Below are positions 11,204 to 25,315 of a DNA stretch of 64,000 nucleotides, piece by piece (positions within the stretch are counted from its first letter, which is position 1; every line of letters begins with the position of its first letter). Both the position numbers and the translations under genes were made by a program. The notes under the pieces are model-generated. The model had not been told where the DNA came from, made no database searches, and saw nothing but the letters and a program-made list of their open reading frames with translations. Location: contig JAFKAC010000001.1 in assembly GCA_025766275.1 (NCBI GenBank), forward strand, positions 1,674,001 through 1,738,000. Reading direction: 5' to 3'. This stretch comes from Lactarius indigo. Lineage: Eukaryota > Basidiomycota > Agaricomycetes > Russulales > Russulaceae.

Positions 11204-13096
11204 TGGCTCAAGTTGAAGCTAGCTCATCAGACTTATCTAATAATGTGCCACCCACGATACACCCACGAGAGACACAGTGCTGTATATTGGGATTCGTTCG
11301 TTGCCTTTCCCCTTTTGCTTGCACAGTGTATATTACAACTGAGTTGCCTGCTCGGTCTTGTTCGAGCTTTCGAGCATTTCAACTGCGGATTCGTTCGCAA
11401 GCAACGCAACGCGCAGAATTAGGTTTGCCTACGCAGCGCGGGACGTCCTTGGTATGGACATGATCCCACTGCAGCTCGGGTTTCCCAAGGCGAAGCTGGC
11501 CGCGTATACAACAGTTACGGACTCGGACCTATGCAAGCAAACCCGCGGCTGAGCGGTTGCGGCTGTCCGGAAGCGGGAGAGATATCGGATCGCAGCTAAA
11601 TTTATCTACTAGAAGCTGATATAGCGTGTGATATTGTGATCAAGTTACCATCAATGGGGGTTATCAAAGCCGAGGTCGTAGCACTCGCGGATCTTGAGAA
11701 AGAGGCACTGAGGCAAACAAGTCCCATCTGAGACGATGCGTGATGATTTGTAAGCTGAACCATGTGCAGCTGTCGTTTTCCACTTCCACCACGAGTGTCT
11801 CGCGTTTCCACTGAACGTGTATACGCTGTATGCACAATTTATCTTGAGAATAGTGTGTGAAGTGGATAAGCCCTTTCAACCACCGCTATGGTCATGTGGT
11901 GCCGCCTTTCCAAGGAGCCTATCAGTTCTGGGTTTACGCCCGAAAAGATAACCTGATCGGATCCTCTATTTCCTCTTCGACGCAGACTAGATATCCGATT
12001 GGAGGTCACCTGAGTGTACCTTGAAGATATTTCATTTATTCGGATCACTTTTGCGAGACTACCACATGAGCGCCTAGAAATAGTACTGTATGCCATTGGT
12101 GGCCGTGTAATGCCCTTTCTTGGCGCTTAAATACCTTGTCTGTCACTGTGTAGTTAGCTGTCATCTCCACACTCCACACGCAGAAGTGCAGCCCACTATC
12201 GATTAGGGGCATGTCAATTAAATGCAATTCTTTGTGCAGCGCAGCGCATGGTCCGAGTTAGCGAGTCGCGCATACCGGCCTACCATTCTTTACAGTCCCT
12301 TGGCTTACGACTCGAACTGTGGGAGATAAGCCTGAGTAGAGCGAGTTTCTGTTGAGGTCGACCCATTCTGGGTCACGGAGTAGCCACGTCTGCGTCGCTT
12401 TCACATGATAGCGAACGTCTCTTCTCTTGGTTAACGTTTAATTTTTATCAAAGTTACAGAAATAGATGTTAATCACTCTGGAAGTCCGAGTCTGGGATAA
12501 GTTGCAGGTGCCACCGGAAACCCGACTAGGTAATCTGAGCGCGGAGGCGTTTCCCATGTCTCCTTGACTCAATAAACCTTATAGCCTCTGACGCCCGAGG
12601 ACTCGATTCTAACCTGAACTGCCTTCACGGGTGCCTCCTAGCTCTGGTCCGCTTCTCACACCACCAGGCCTTGATTATGTATTTACAACTCATTTGGAGA
12701 GTCTTCGTTGAGCGTGCCAGCGCATCCTATCCTCACGATCAACTCCCGTCGATGCATTTCGCCGTAATCAAAGATTGCGTCAGGAGACATCAAAGAGAAA
12801 ACGCGCTAATTATCACAGACGGTGAACAGATGTCTCGATCTCGCTCAGCCTGGCTTGTATGAGGCTACAGACCGATGATCCGGACATGTGCTACCACCGT
12901 CACTTCTGGGAATGTCGGATGTCATTGCCTTCGCTTGCCCTTAGCTCTCGCTCTATGGACGTTGATTAACGTTGATTCCTTGAGCGACTATCGTCCATAT
13001 CCAGTAATACCTAGACGCCTTCCATGCGCCTTCCCTAACTTTCCATGGGCAGAGGCCGTGCGCGTACCTTCCGCCATCTTTCTGACATTCTCCAAC
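11204..13096. other. Gene-poor stretch, nothing recognised
   Basis: About 1.9 kb between the ceramide synthase gene and the STAND pseudogene. It contains only short frames without family motifs or clear exon joins. The first few hundred bases probably include the ceramide synthase 3' UTR. Confidence 0.55.
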
Positions 13097-16000
13097 ATGA
13101 GTCAATCTCCCCCTTCTAGCTCGATGTCCAAGACAGCGTCTTCCAATTTGAGGTCATTTTTGAAAAAGCTCTCAAGCCATACCAAAAACGACCAAACAAG
13201 ATATTACCGTCCTTCCTCTCTCGCCGGCCAACTCCTCGCATGCGATTCTCCCACGGCCGTTCTGACCACACTTCAGGGCCAGGTCGACCAGTTCATCCAA
13301 TCTCGGAGCGGCGACGAGAGATTGATAAGTTGGCTTAATCCAACTATCAGCGTTCTGTGTACACTTTCTGCGACACTCGGCGAAGTGTGTGCTTGGTAAA
13401 TGACAATCTATCTGTCGGGGATATCGCTCTTATGCAGATTCCGACAGGTTTTCTCTCTCCCGCCAAAGCTATTTTTTCTGGCGCGGGTGTTCTACTCTTG
13501 GTGAGTGCCCTGGCCTTTTTCACTCGTGCTGGCTCTTGTGACATTGGAGGTTCATATACGTTCATAGGCGGCTAGGGACGTCGAAGCAAGCCAAGGTGTC
13601 TTCATCGAAGTCTTCGAGTGCGTTGAAATTTTCTTTCGAAAGACTTAAAATTTATGCCGACGTCCCACCGACACTAGCGATGACGGACATGATGACGAAG
13701 ATCAAGATCGAGGTCCTGGGTATCCTTGGGGCCACTACAAAGGAAATGAAGTAGTCGAGCAAGTGAGGTTATATTTCACATTAGGTCGCTCGAAGCATAT
13801 AATTAGAAATTTTCTAAAGAAGGTGGCGGGAATAAGGAAGCTGGAGGATGGTCTGAAAAGGCTAGACAAGACGACGAACGAAGAGGCCCGAACGGCCAAT
13901 GCGGAGGTGCTGAAGGTTGTCCACAACATCGACAAGAAAATGAGGGGGGTCGACGAGTAAGTCCAAGGCGTCGGGGCCCAAGTGAAAGACGTCAACAAAA
14001 AGAGTCAAAGTGGTCGAAGCAAAGGTGCAAATGGTCATCGACGGTGACCAACAAACGGCAGAAATCCTGGATCACGTAAAGCGTTCGTAATCGGACCCAT
14101 TTTCGCTGACGGTCGAGTCCTAATACGATCGCAGAGGGGCAATTACGAGAGCGCCTTCGACAATGGCAATCTCCTCTTGATCTGTCCACAAATTACAAAA
14201 TCCCGTGCGAATACCAGCACGAAGGGACAACGAAGTGGTTCTTCAAAGGCAACGTCTTTGAGAAATGGAAGGTGGCCGGTTCCCTTCTGCGGAACCACGG
14301 GAAATGTGCGTCCCTCTTATTCCCGTTGGTGGCTTCGATGGTCTGATGAGCTGCCTCTTACGTAGCGAGTCCTGGAAAGAGCATTCTATGGTTAGTCGCT
14401 CCTTCACTCACGTAGCTCTAAGAAACTCAAGAATACTGAGCAGTTCCGCAATAATCCAAGATATTACTATACTGTGTGACGCAGGGTCGGCTTCGATGGC
14501 TTATTTTTATTTCGACTTTCGGAATATCGACAAGAGATCTCGCGCCAATCTACTCCCCTCACTCCCTGTCCAACTTTCTGCTTGTTTCGATCCCTTTTGT
14601 GACGCACTCTCCCGTCTCTATGAAGCACATGACATTGGCACGCGTCAACCCATGACAGCGCTTTGGTACGCTGCCTAAAGGGGATACCAACTCTTCCAGA
14701 TCGGGGCTCAGTTTATCTTGTCTTGGATGCGCTCGACGAGTGTTTCAATACCTCTGGAATTCCGTCTTCTCGCGAACAGGTCCTTGACCTTGTGAAAGAG
14801 CTTGTCGGCATGCGCTTTCCAAGTCTTCATATTTGCGCGACAAGTCGTCTAGAGGTCGATATCCGGGACTCCCTTGAGAGCCTTATCGTCTCATTCGGTC
14901 TCTTTGCACGACGAAACGGAGAAAAGAAGGATATCGCAGAATATGTCAGATCTATGGTTTCTTCTAACTCAGTCAGGGCCCTGAGAAGATGGAGGGACGC
15001 AGATAGAGATATGATTATCAAGACGCTCTCGGAAAGAGCTGATGGAATGTAAGAGCATTTAAAGGTGCTGGTGACTCTGGCTCGTTTTATTTGAGGTTCC
15101 CATGGGTTTTTTGCCAACTAGAAACGCTTGCCACGTTGCCTCCCCCTAGAAATCCCGCGGATCCTAAAGAAATTTCCTGCATCGTTGAACGAGACATACG
15201 AGCGCGTGTTGAAGGAAATCGGGACGGCCAACCAACATCACGCTTATCTCTGTTACAATACCTCGCTGTGGCGATCCGTCCACTTCGTGCCCAGGAGCTC
15301 GTAGAGATTCTTGCGCCAGATCCTGAAGGAGCTAAAGAAGGGTACCGGAGCTGGGGGAGGATTGGTGATGGAAAGACCAGCAAGAAGCTGTGCTGTCTAC
15401 GTGCTCCAGCCTGATTGCAGTTGTTGGCAATAGCTCTCACCGCGTGGTCCAATTCGCACATTTCGGCCAATGAATTCTTGACCTCGGATCGCCTGGCTAC
15501 TTCAAGCACAGACATTTCACCCTTTCGCGTCCTTCCAAAGCCAGCACACACCGTCATCGCCAAGGCTTGTTTAGGGAATCCTACTCCGATCCGACGACGG
15601 CGTAGCGATTCCGTGGCCACAAGTGACCTCCTCTGGCTAAATATGCTGCTAAGCTACTGGGTGGACCATGCCTATTCGGGAAGCTGTCGACACACTTACA
15701 AGTTGGGATTCGGCCTCTCTTTGACCCAACGATATCATATTTTGAAGCGTGGCTCAAGTTGTATGACATTGACCAAAGATGGAATGCGTTCACGGCGTAT
15801 TTCTCGTGCAACCCACGTGGATCACCTCCTCTATACTATGCTTCACTGTGTGGATTCCGTGACCTGGCAGCACATCTCATCACTAAGCACTCACAGCACC
15901 TGAACGCTACGCTCAGTCAGAGTCTCAGCCCACTGGTGACAGCCAGCATTATGCCATGGACACCTGATATTGCAGAACTACTATATCAGCACGGTGCGGA

Positions 16001-17367
16001 CGTAGGGTATCAGGGGCTACGAAGATTGGACTCTACTGCATATTGCATTGGCGGAAGGATTTGTTGATATTGTTCGGTAACTACTCGACCACTGTGTAGA
16101 CGCGCATTCGTGACAGGACAACTATTATAAGACGACACTTCGATTGGCAGACGCGAATGGACACCTGAGGCGTTGCAAAAACGTTGCAAAAGTGTCGACG
16201 TCGCGGGCAATAGCGACCATAACCCGTTGCACTTGACGTCACTATATGGACACCTCGAAATTGTACGTCCATTTGTCGAACACGGCGCGGATGTCACCTT
16301 AAAAGATCAAAAGCACCAAACGCCTTTGCATCTGGCGTCTTCCTGGGGGAGGGCCGAAATTGTGCAGTTATTGATTGGGTATGGTGCAGATGTCAACGCA
16401 AGGGATGGAAGTCACAATATGCCTTTACATCTAGCGTCATCCTCACAGAGTCCTAAAACTGCGCGGGCTAAAATTGTGCGGGTGTTGATCGAGCATGGAG
16501 TGTACGTCAACGCAAGGAATGAGAACCGCCAGACGCCTTTGCATCTGGTATCGTCCTTAGAGCGTCCCGAAACCATGTGGACATTGATTGAGCATGGTGC
16601 AGATGTCAACGCAAAGGATGGAAGCTACAAGAAACACCTTTACATCTGGCGTCGTCCTCACAAAGTCCTGAAACTGTGCGGGTATTGATCGAGCATGGCG
16701 CGGATGTCAACGCAAGGGATGGAAGCGACAATAGGCCTTCGCATTTGGCGTTGTCCTCATGAAAATGTGCAACTATTGCTCGTGCACGCTGGCCCGGCAG
16801 ATGTCAATGCACGGGATGGGGGCTACAGTACGCCTTTGCATTTGACATCATCTCAGGCGAGTGCCGAAAACGTGTGGTCCTTGTGCACCGGCTGACGTAT
16901 GTGGACAGTATGTGGAGTCACTATTGCTCACGGCCACTCAACGTGCTCAGTCCGACAAGAGAGTCGACGAGAAAGCTGACGAGAAAGCCGATATTGTGCA
17001 GGTGTTGGTCCAGCATGGGGCAGATGTGGCCGCACATGATGGCACCCTCTCAATGCCTTTACATCTAGAGTCATCCAAGGGGAATGGAAGAACTGTGGAG
17101 TTACTGCTCAGACATGGGGTGGATGTTGACACACTGGATGGGAGACACCCGACACCGTTGCACCTAGCGGCATCGTCTCTTTTAGCCTCGAAAGACAACT
17201 TCGTGCACCTGCTACTCAACCATGATGCAAATGTGGACGCCAAGGGTTACAGAGGGTGGACTCACTTTCAGATTGCATCGTCGAGAGGACTTTCCGAGAT
17301 CACAGAGTTATTGTCGGGCTATCATGTAAGAATATGTACCACCTACAAGGTCGATAACTTACATTAA
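13097..17367 (+). pseudogene. Goodbye-NACHT-ankyrin STAND pseudogene
   Basis: This is a decayed paralogue of the intact STAND gene at 30411-33803. The order of parts is preserved. The Goodbye-type N-terminal domain starts at the ATG at 13097 (ACDSPTAVLTTLQ, SGDERLISWLNPT, SPAKAIFSGAGVLLL). The NACHT ATPase follows at about 14140-15050 (P-loop G-K-S-S-P-G-K-S across an intron, YLVLDALDEC, LHICATSRLEVDIR, SERADGM). A winged-helix-like linker and a long ankyrin array at 15800-17320 (GADVNARDG...PLHLASS units) complete it. Disabling changes include an extra A at about 13639-13641, a TAG at 13752-13754, a TAA at 13958-13960, a frameshift near 14650-14680, and several frame changes at 15150-15450 and within the ankyrin array. 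So many lesions, unlike the intact paralogue, indicate real pseudogenisation rather than read error. Confidence 0.88.
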
Positions 17368-17526
17368 ATACCGATACCGACCCTGCGACATTTCCTGTGA
17401 TGGTCATACAATATTTTCCAGTTCCCACTGGCAGTCTTGTTCCCAAGTCCGAGTCGTTCCAGAGCTGAGTCCTTTATCACGTGACACAAGGTTTGCCACT
17501 TTGTTGCGTTGGACTCCACTTCGATC

Positions 17527-19114
17527 ATGTCCCTTCTACTGGAAACATCCCTCGGAGACATAGTCATCGATCTCCAAGTTGAAGCGTGTCCAAAGACTTG
17601 CGAGAATTTCCTCAAACTATGTAAGGTGTACTACTACAACCTTAATGCCTTCTTCAATGGTTCGTTAGGAAGCTTCAATCTACTGTTCCGGCCACCTTAC
17701 CCTTTTTCTGCAGTTTCAAAAGATTTCTTAGCCCAAGCCGGTGACCCTACCGCTACTGGCACCGGGGGTGAATCTATCTGGTCCCTCATAGCATCGCAAA
17801 CTGGAGCAGACGACGTCCCTCGTTACTTCCCTCCTGAGATTGTACCTCGTCTCAAGCACACGGAAAAAGGGTACCGTTTCAATGGCCGTTGCGCCATCCG
17901 TTGAAGGGACAGCCTTCCGGTGGTTGTGGGAGTCAGTTCTTCATAACACTCTCAGAAGGCATTGAATACCTTGACGGGAAACACGCCGTATTTGGGCACG
18001 TGGTTGAGGGCCTTGATACGCTGGATAAGATAAATGAGGTTTTTGTGGACCAAGATGGGCGACCGTTCAAGGACATCCGCATACGACATGTAGTTGTACT
18101 TGGTATGTGCCACCTTTCTTGTCCCGATGACTCGCCCTGATCCCGTCACAGAGGATCCATTTCCTGACCCACCGGGGCTTGTTGTTCCGGACTCTCCACC
18201 CACTCGTCCCCTGGACAACTCGACACGCATCGCAGAAGATGAAGATCCCCTCGAAGAACTGCCCGAGGAAGAAGCTGAAAAGCAGCGCCGCCAACAAGCT
18301 GCTGCTGCTTCTGCCCTGACACTCGAGATGGTTGGAGACTTGCCCTTCGCCAATGTACGACCGCCAGAAAACGTCCTTTTCGTCTGCAAGCTCAATCCAG
18401 TCACGCGAGATGAAGATCTCGAGCTTATTTTCTCACGTTTTGGGCCGATCATGAGTTGTCAAGTTATTCGAGACAAAAAGACCGGGGATTCGCTGCAGTA
18501 CGCGTTTATTGAGTTTGACAAGCGCGAAGACGCCGAACAGGTACGTGGACAATTTCACTTGGTTCGCTCGATCTGATCAACGCATTGGCATATGAACAAG
18601 GCTTACTTCAAAATGCAAAACGTCCTTGTGGACGATCGCCGCATATGGGTTGACTTGTACGAGCGGCACTATTCCACCCGCACGTGAACGTAAATACTAA
18701 CCACCCTGTCATAGCTCGCAGTCGGTGGCACGCATCAATGGGACTTGGTCCAACAACCCCGTCAGAGATAGTCAGGGTGGGCGCCGGGGGAAAGCGCGCG
18801 GTCTTGGTGGCGGTGGCTTCGGCGGTCGTGATGATCTGGAAGCGACACATAGATACCGGGATGGTGGGCGCGCTGGGAGCCCTTCGTACGGGATGGTGTT
18901 CGATATTGCAGATGAAAAGGGCTCGTCCCGGAGGCACCGCGACGAGCGAGGGTCTCGCCGACGTTCAAGGTCAAGGTCACCCCAGGACCGCCGACAACGC
19001 AGGCGAAGCCACAGCAGAGACGGAGACCATTGGCACGGGACGGCCCGGAGTGGCGACCGTGACCGTGACCGTAATCGTGACCGAATTGACCGGTTTCGTG
19101 ATCGAAGGCGCTAA
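17527..19114 (+). CDS. PPIL4-type cyclophilin with RRM and RS/RD-rich tail, two indels
   Basis: Nuclear peptidyl-prolyl isomerase-like protein of the PPIL4/Cyp6 family, probably associated with the spliceosome or transcription. Five exons are placed (17527-17659, 17714-18102, 18152-18540, 18601-18656, 18715-19114). The cyclophilin domain begins [16 protein letters not shown] and contains [40 protein letters not shown] and [14 protein letters not shown]. Next come the family linker [16 protein letters not shown] and an RRM ([45 protein letters not shown]). The tail is rich in RS, RD and DR. Two extra bases (GGG at 17869-17871, and TT before CCGG at about 17918-17921) shift the frame. Removing both gives 454 codons plus stop with perfect family alignment. 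As written the gene is broken, and a consensus error is likely. Confidence 0.9.
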
Positions 19115-19388
19115 ATAAAAGCGCAGTACGTATTCCTGTGTCATCTATATACAGACGTCCCAGGATGCCTGATCTTGTTGGCAGTATTACTGTACCGCTA
19201 TGCGCCCAAAAAGTGACGGTTGGGAGGGAGATGCAGTGTTCTATCACTCGCTTTCCGAGTCACAGCTTCCTGTGCATCCATTACTCAATTGGTCTGCCCT
19301 GGGCTATCAGGCTTGAGTGAAATGTACAAAAGGACCATAGTCGCTGCGGTCAAAGACAATCCTTGAACGTTTGAACCCCCATACCATC

Positions 19389-20228
19389 ATGATATTCTCG
19401 TCTCCCTCTCCAGAGTCCTTCTTCAGCTCTCCAGATGCTGACATCATCCTACGGACCGATGACGCACGACCAACCGATTTCAGGGTCCACCGGTGTATTC
19501 TTCGCGCCGGGTCTCCCTTTTTCCAAACTATGTTTTCCTTACCCCAACCCGAATGTGACTCTACGGAACGGTTACCTGTTCTGGACGTCGCAGAACCCGC
19601 CGCGGTGCTCGATCCGCTCCTCCGCTTTCTCTATCCCGTGCCAGATCCAGAGTTGCCCACCCTCGACATGCTGGTGCTCATAATGTTCGCGGCGTCGAAA
19701 TACGACATGGCTGCGGTCATGGACCGCCTCCGCGTGCTGCTCGTTTCCCCGGCGTTCCTCGAGACGGCGCCAGTCCGCGTATTCGCGATCGCGTCGCGCT
19801 TCGAGCTGGAGGAAGAGGCGAAGCTCGCGTCGAAGCACACATTGCGCGTCCACGTGCTCGACGCGCCCCTCTGCGAGGACCTGCGCCATATCTCCGCGTA
19901 CGCGTACCATCGTCTGCTCGAGCTGCACCGGCGGCGCGGGGACGGGGCGCGGCAGCTCCTTTGTGCGCCCGACGGGCTGCGCTGCATGCAGTGTAACGGC
20001 TCGCAGTACAACGCCGTCGCGCCGCCGAAGTGGTGGGGCGAATTTGTGGCGCAGGCGGGGGAGGAGCTGCGGAGCAGGCCGACGTCTGACGTTGTTTTCT
20101 CGCTCAAATTCCTCATGCAGTGTGCGCATGCGTCGGGCTGCCCGCAGTGTCCTGGAAGCATCCTTGAGTCGTATATCTTTCTGGACACTTTGAAGGCGAA
20201 GATCGACGCATTGCCTTCGACGATCTAA
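19389..20228 (+). CDS. BTB/POZ-domain protein, intronless
   Basis: Single-exon gene of about 279 codons from the ATG at 19389 (MIFSSPSPES). The N-terminal BTB/POZ fold is clear: SPDADIILRTDDARPTDFRVHRCILRAGSPFFQTMF matches the start of the Agaricomycete BTB family, followed by LPVLDVAEPAAVLDPLLRFLYPV and helical regions with Leu/Ala periodicity. There is no second recognised domain, so it is a BTB-only protein. The C-terminal part has several Cys residues, including C-M-Q-C and C-P-Q-C. Such proteins are expanded in mushroom-forming fungi; their usual role as adaptors or regulators is family knowledge only. The coding region is much richer in G+C at third positions than its neighbours. Confidence 0.85.
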   Translation: MIFSSPSPESFFSSPDADIILRTDDARPTDFRVHRCILRAGSPFFQTMFSLPQPECDSTERLPVLDVAEPAAVLDPLLRFLYPVPDPELPTLDMLVLIMFAASKYDMAAVMDRLRVLLVSPAFLETAPVRVFAIASRFELEEEAKLASKHTLRVHVLDAPLCEDLRHISAYAYHRLLELHRRRGDGARQLLCAPDGLRCMQCNGSQYNAVAPPKWWGEFVAQAGEELRSRPTSDVVFSLKFLMQCAHASGCPQCPGSILESYIFLDTLKAKIDALPSTI

Positions 20229-20573
20229 TGTTTTTTTTTTACTTATTTTATTTATTTAGTTCTGGCGTTCACGCACACTTGTCGGTTTGCACACTTGTCG
20301 GTTTTGTAAATCGTTCTCTTGCATTTGCACAGTATATATCCTACTATCTATGAATACTCGGACAATCGGACGATGTATGTAGCACCCTTATCGTACTATA
20401 CAGCAACTATTGTACCGCACCAGACATAATACAGCAACGATAATGTTTTCGAGCAGCATACACTTGAGAACACAATGGGGTGGCCAATCAGATTAGATAG
20501 ACCTTTAAAATGAGACTCGACGGGCGGAACTCAGACTTCCATTCGCACACTTGCGTTTGTCGTCTTTGCCACC
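20229..20573. promoter_or_regulatory. Intergenic region and probable promoter of the P5C dehydrogenase gene
   Basis: This holds the BTB gene 3' end (a T-rich run directly after the stop) and the upstream region of the next gene. A CCAAT pentamer at 20484-20488 and a TTTAAAA element at about 20504-20510 lie 90 and 65 bp before the ATG at 20574, a plausible promoter layout. Assignment is by position only. Confidence 0.4.
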
Positions 20574-22797
<2,224 letters not shown>

Positions 22798-22961
22798 GGA
22801 ATGGGCATTGTACGAAAATCTATTGTAACAAAACTGATGCATGAGAAATGACATTCGGCCCGTTCTCCCGACCCCGAGATGCGTTTGCCACGTCACCGTC
22901 TCGGTTAGATCTGACCCACATGAGCTTTCCCCATCTCCATTCTATCTCAAAGACAACCTAG

Positions 22962-24361
22962 GTTCTCAGTAAATCTCATGGATGTCTGTCATTGACGGCG
23001 AGAAGCCACAATGTTGACCACCGTGCAAGCTCTAAGCTCTTTGCCGATGCCGACCGAGAGAGTACTCCACCACGGCCTGCCGTCCTACCCAGAGCAGCAC
23101 CTGAACACCCGAATTGGACGGGAGAGGAAAGAGTTGAAGACGCCGTGTTGCGCATGCTTGTAGACAAGTACAAACCCCTGCGTACTGGAATGGTGCAGAC
23201 TGCAGAGGAGAAAATGCATCGCGCGCCGCCCACGACGCTGCCCATATCCGAGACTCCACTACCATCTACACCGTCGTCTTCCCGCATCCATGTATATCGA
23301 ACGGACGAACCGCTCTTGCCGGCAGTGGAGGGCCACAAGCCATGGCTTACGACGTTCAAGGTGCCCTCACACGCAGCCGCGTCGATCCACTACGGACAGA
23401 TTCCCACTTCTTCTACCTCCGTGGGCCCTTCGCAGATTATAGACGCAACCGAGCAAGCGGACGACCGTGCACATCGCAAAGAGCGCGACGCAAAGAAGCG
23501 CTCGGAAATTACTGGGCGACTCGCGCGAGCGAAGGAATCAACGTTAGATTACCGACTAGGCATCAAGAGTGCAAGCAGTGGCAGAGCGCACCCGAATCCC
23601 GTGAGCATTAAAGGGTGGGCGGGGCTCGTCGAGGAGCGCATCGAGGTAATGTCCCCTCTATCGCGTCCTTTGCGCCTTGTTAAAACACCCGATTTTCCAT
23701 TTCCGACAACTGGTACCCCCGTCGCGTCGCGCAGCGTGCGCGGCGCGAGGGACTCTTCCGCAGTATCCGTGGTCGCGGGCTGCCACTCGAGCGGAACAGC
23801 GAGGAGCACAACCCGTTCATTGCGCGCGACGAGTTCCTCATGAACCGCATCGTGCAACGACAGGGCGCTGCGCCGGCGTGGGTCGAGGTGCAGGGCGAGC
23901 TCGAGACCGCCGTCGCTGCGTTTCGCACGGCGCTGCGGCGATCGTGGGTGCGTCGCGCGGTGCGCGTGCTCATGCTTGCGCATCCCCGACTGTCGTCGCC
24001 GTCGCTGGCGGACGTGAGGGCGCTGAGAGACGGGGAGTGGGAGACGCGCGAGAAGGCGTACCATGATTCGGCGCTCGTGGAGGTCAATTCGCTCGTGCGC
24101 AAGTACAACGCGCTCGCCCCATATACAGTCAGGAAGGCTTACTACGTGCGGGAGGTCGAGCTCGCAAACATTTACGACCAGAGCGCCGAGGAGGTCCTGC
24201 GGGAGATCGAACAACGGCTGCGCGATTCTGGAATGAGAGCCAATGGCGAGACCAGGCCTGGTGAGGATAGCGAACAGTTTATGGGGGCGCCTGTTGCTGG
24301 GGACGTCCGAGTTCTCAGACTTCGGGACCTCTTCTGGCAGTGGATTCGTCGCAGGACTTGA
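22962..24361 (+). CDS. DNAJC28-domain (DUF1992) protein, probably mitochondrial; start unresolved
   Basis: The conserved DNAJC28 domain is clear around the single intron 23646-23734: VSIKGWAGLVEERIE joins RARREGLFRSIRGRGLPL, then NPFIARDEFLMNRIVQRQ and GAAPAWVEVQGELE. Upstream, EERVEDAVLRMLVDKYKPLR fits the family N-terminal segment. A C-terminal helical part (SLVRKYNALAPYTVRKAYY) completes about 436 codons. The J domain of the animal protein is absent, as is usual in fungi. The frame is open back to 22962, directly after a TAG that can serve as a splice acceptor, but contains no ATG. A short first exon at 22842-22904 (starting MRNDIRPVLP) would join in phase and be Arg-containing like a mitochondrial presequence. 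An indel just after the ATG at 22982 is the alternative. Confidence 0.8.
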
Positions 24362-24782
24362 GTTTGGGTTGGGACACATCATCCACATCACATCTTACTT
24401 TAGACTCGGCATATAGCAGACTCCCCGTGGTGGCGTCCTAGTTGTGTGCGCGGTGCGTCTATCATCCTTATCGAGCAGGGAACGAGGAGTTGATATGTTT
24501 CATATACAAGCCGATGCACATATTCACGCGTTCACGCACGTCGATGGCCTGAGAAGCATGGCCCTCGTGTCGCACTCTTGTCCAGCTCCTCGCGGATATC
24601 TCAATATCGTCTAGTCCTTAGCCGTTTACGCCTTACTCTCCAAATTCTCGATCAATCCCCGATAAGGCCTTGAAAGAGTATCAGGCCTGGTACCTATCCA
24701 CTCGCCACTGAGATATGAGCCTGCGATATTCATTCTCAGACATATCTCGTTGACCTCTACCTTCCGACCATCTGCACATAGT

Positions 24783-24845
24783 ATGTCTATCTCTGGACGA
24801 CTGGTGACGCATAGTCTGTGTTACCAGTCGTCCAGAAATAGACAT
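24783..24845 (+). repeat. Foldback 1 (23-bp stem, 17-nt loop)
   Basis: Left arm 24783-24805 and right arm 24823-24845 are inverted copies with 22 of 23 positions complementary and a 17-nt loop. The right arm reads as T-S-R-P-E(K)-I-D of the NACHT motif on the + strand. The left arm is its antisense. The 33-bp inserted segment is bracketed by CATAG at 24777-24781 and 24810-24814. Confidence 0.9.
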
Positions 24846-25265
24846 CCGCATTGGTCTCAAACTTTTGATATCTCCCTGCGTCTCCCTTCATGATCAAAAT
24901 GGATAGGAGGGGGATATTCTAACGTTCTTCCAACATCAATACGAGAAGATGGGGGGAAGGGACGGATGGCAGCTAGTTGTCGAGATGCTCTCCGGGAGAG
25001 CCGACGGAACGTAAGTGGAAGCTCGACGATAGTTGGAAACACTTTGTCGAACTCACACATAGAATGTCTGTTTCTAGACCGGTGACGCATCCATGTCATT
25101 CACGATCAAAATGGACAGAACGGAAATATATCAGCTGCAATGTCTCGATATGAAAAGACGGCCGGAGGATAGCAGGGTACTGGTTATCGAGACACCTTCT
25201 GGGAGAACTGACAAATTTGCTTGGGGATTGTCAGGAACACTATACTAGTCAAGCCTATACATAGT

Positions 25266-25315
25266 ATGTCTATCTCCGGACGACTGGTAGTCACTAGTCG
25301 CCCAGAGGTAGACAT
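25266..25315 (+). repeat. Foldback 2 (23-bp stem, 4-nt loop)
   Basis: Left arm 25266-25288 and right arm 25293-25315 pair at 19 Watson-Crick plus 2 G-U positions of 23, around a 4-nt loop. The right arm again encodes T-S-R-P-E-V-D. The second CATAG flank seen in foldbacks 1 and 3 is missing. Confidence 0.85.

Noticed and set aside
19572..20188. Two ~185-codon minus-strand frames
   Set aside because: Shadows of the GC-rich intronless BTB gene; Arg/Ser-rich, with no family resemblance.
23549..24391. 280-codon open frame on the minus strand
   Set aside because: It is the shadow of the DNAJC28-domain gene in GC-rich sequence. The plus strand carries the conserved family motifs and a clean intron.
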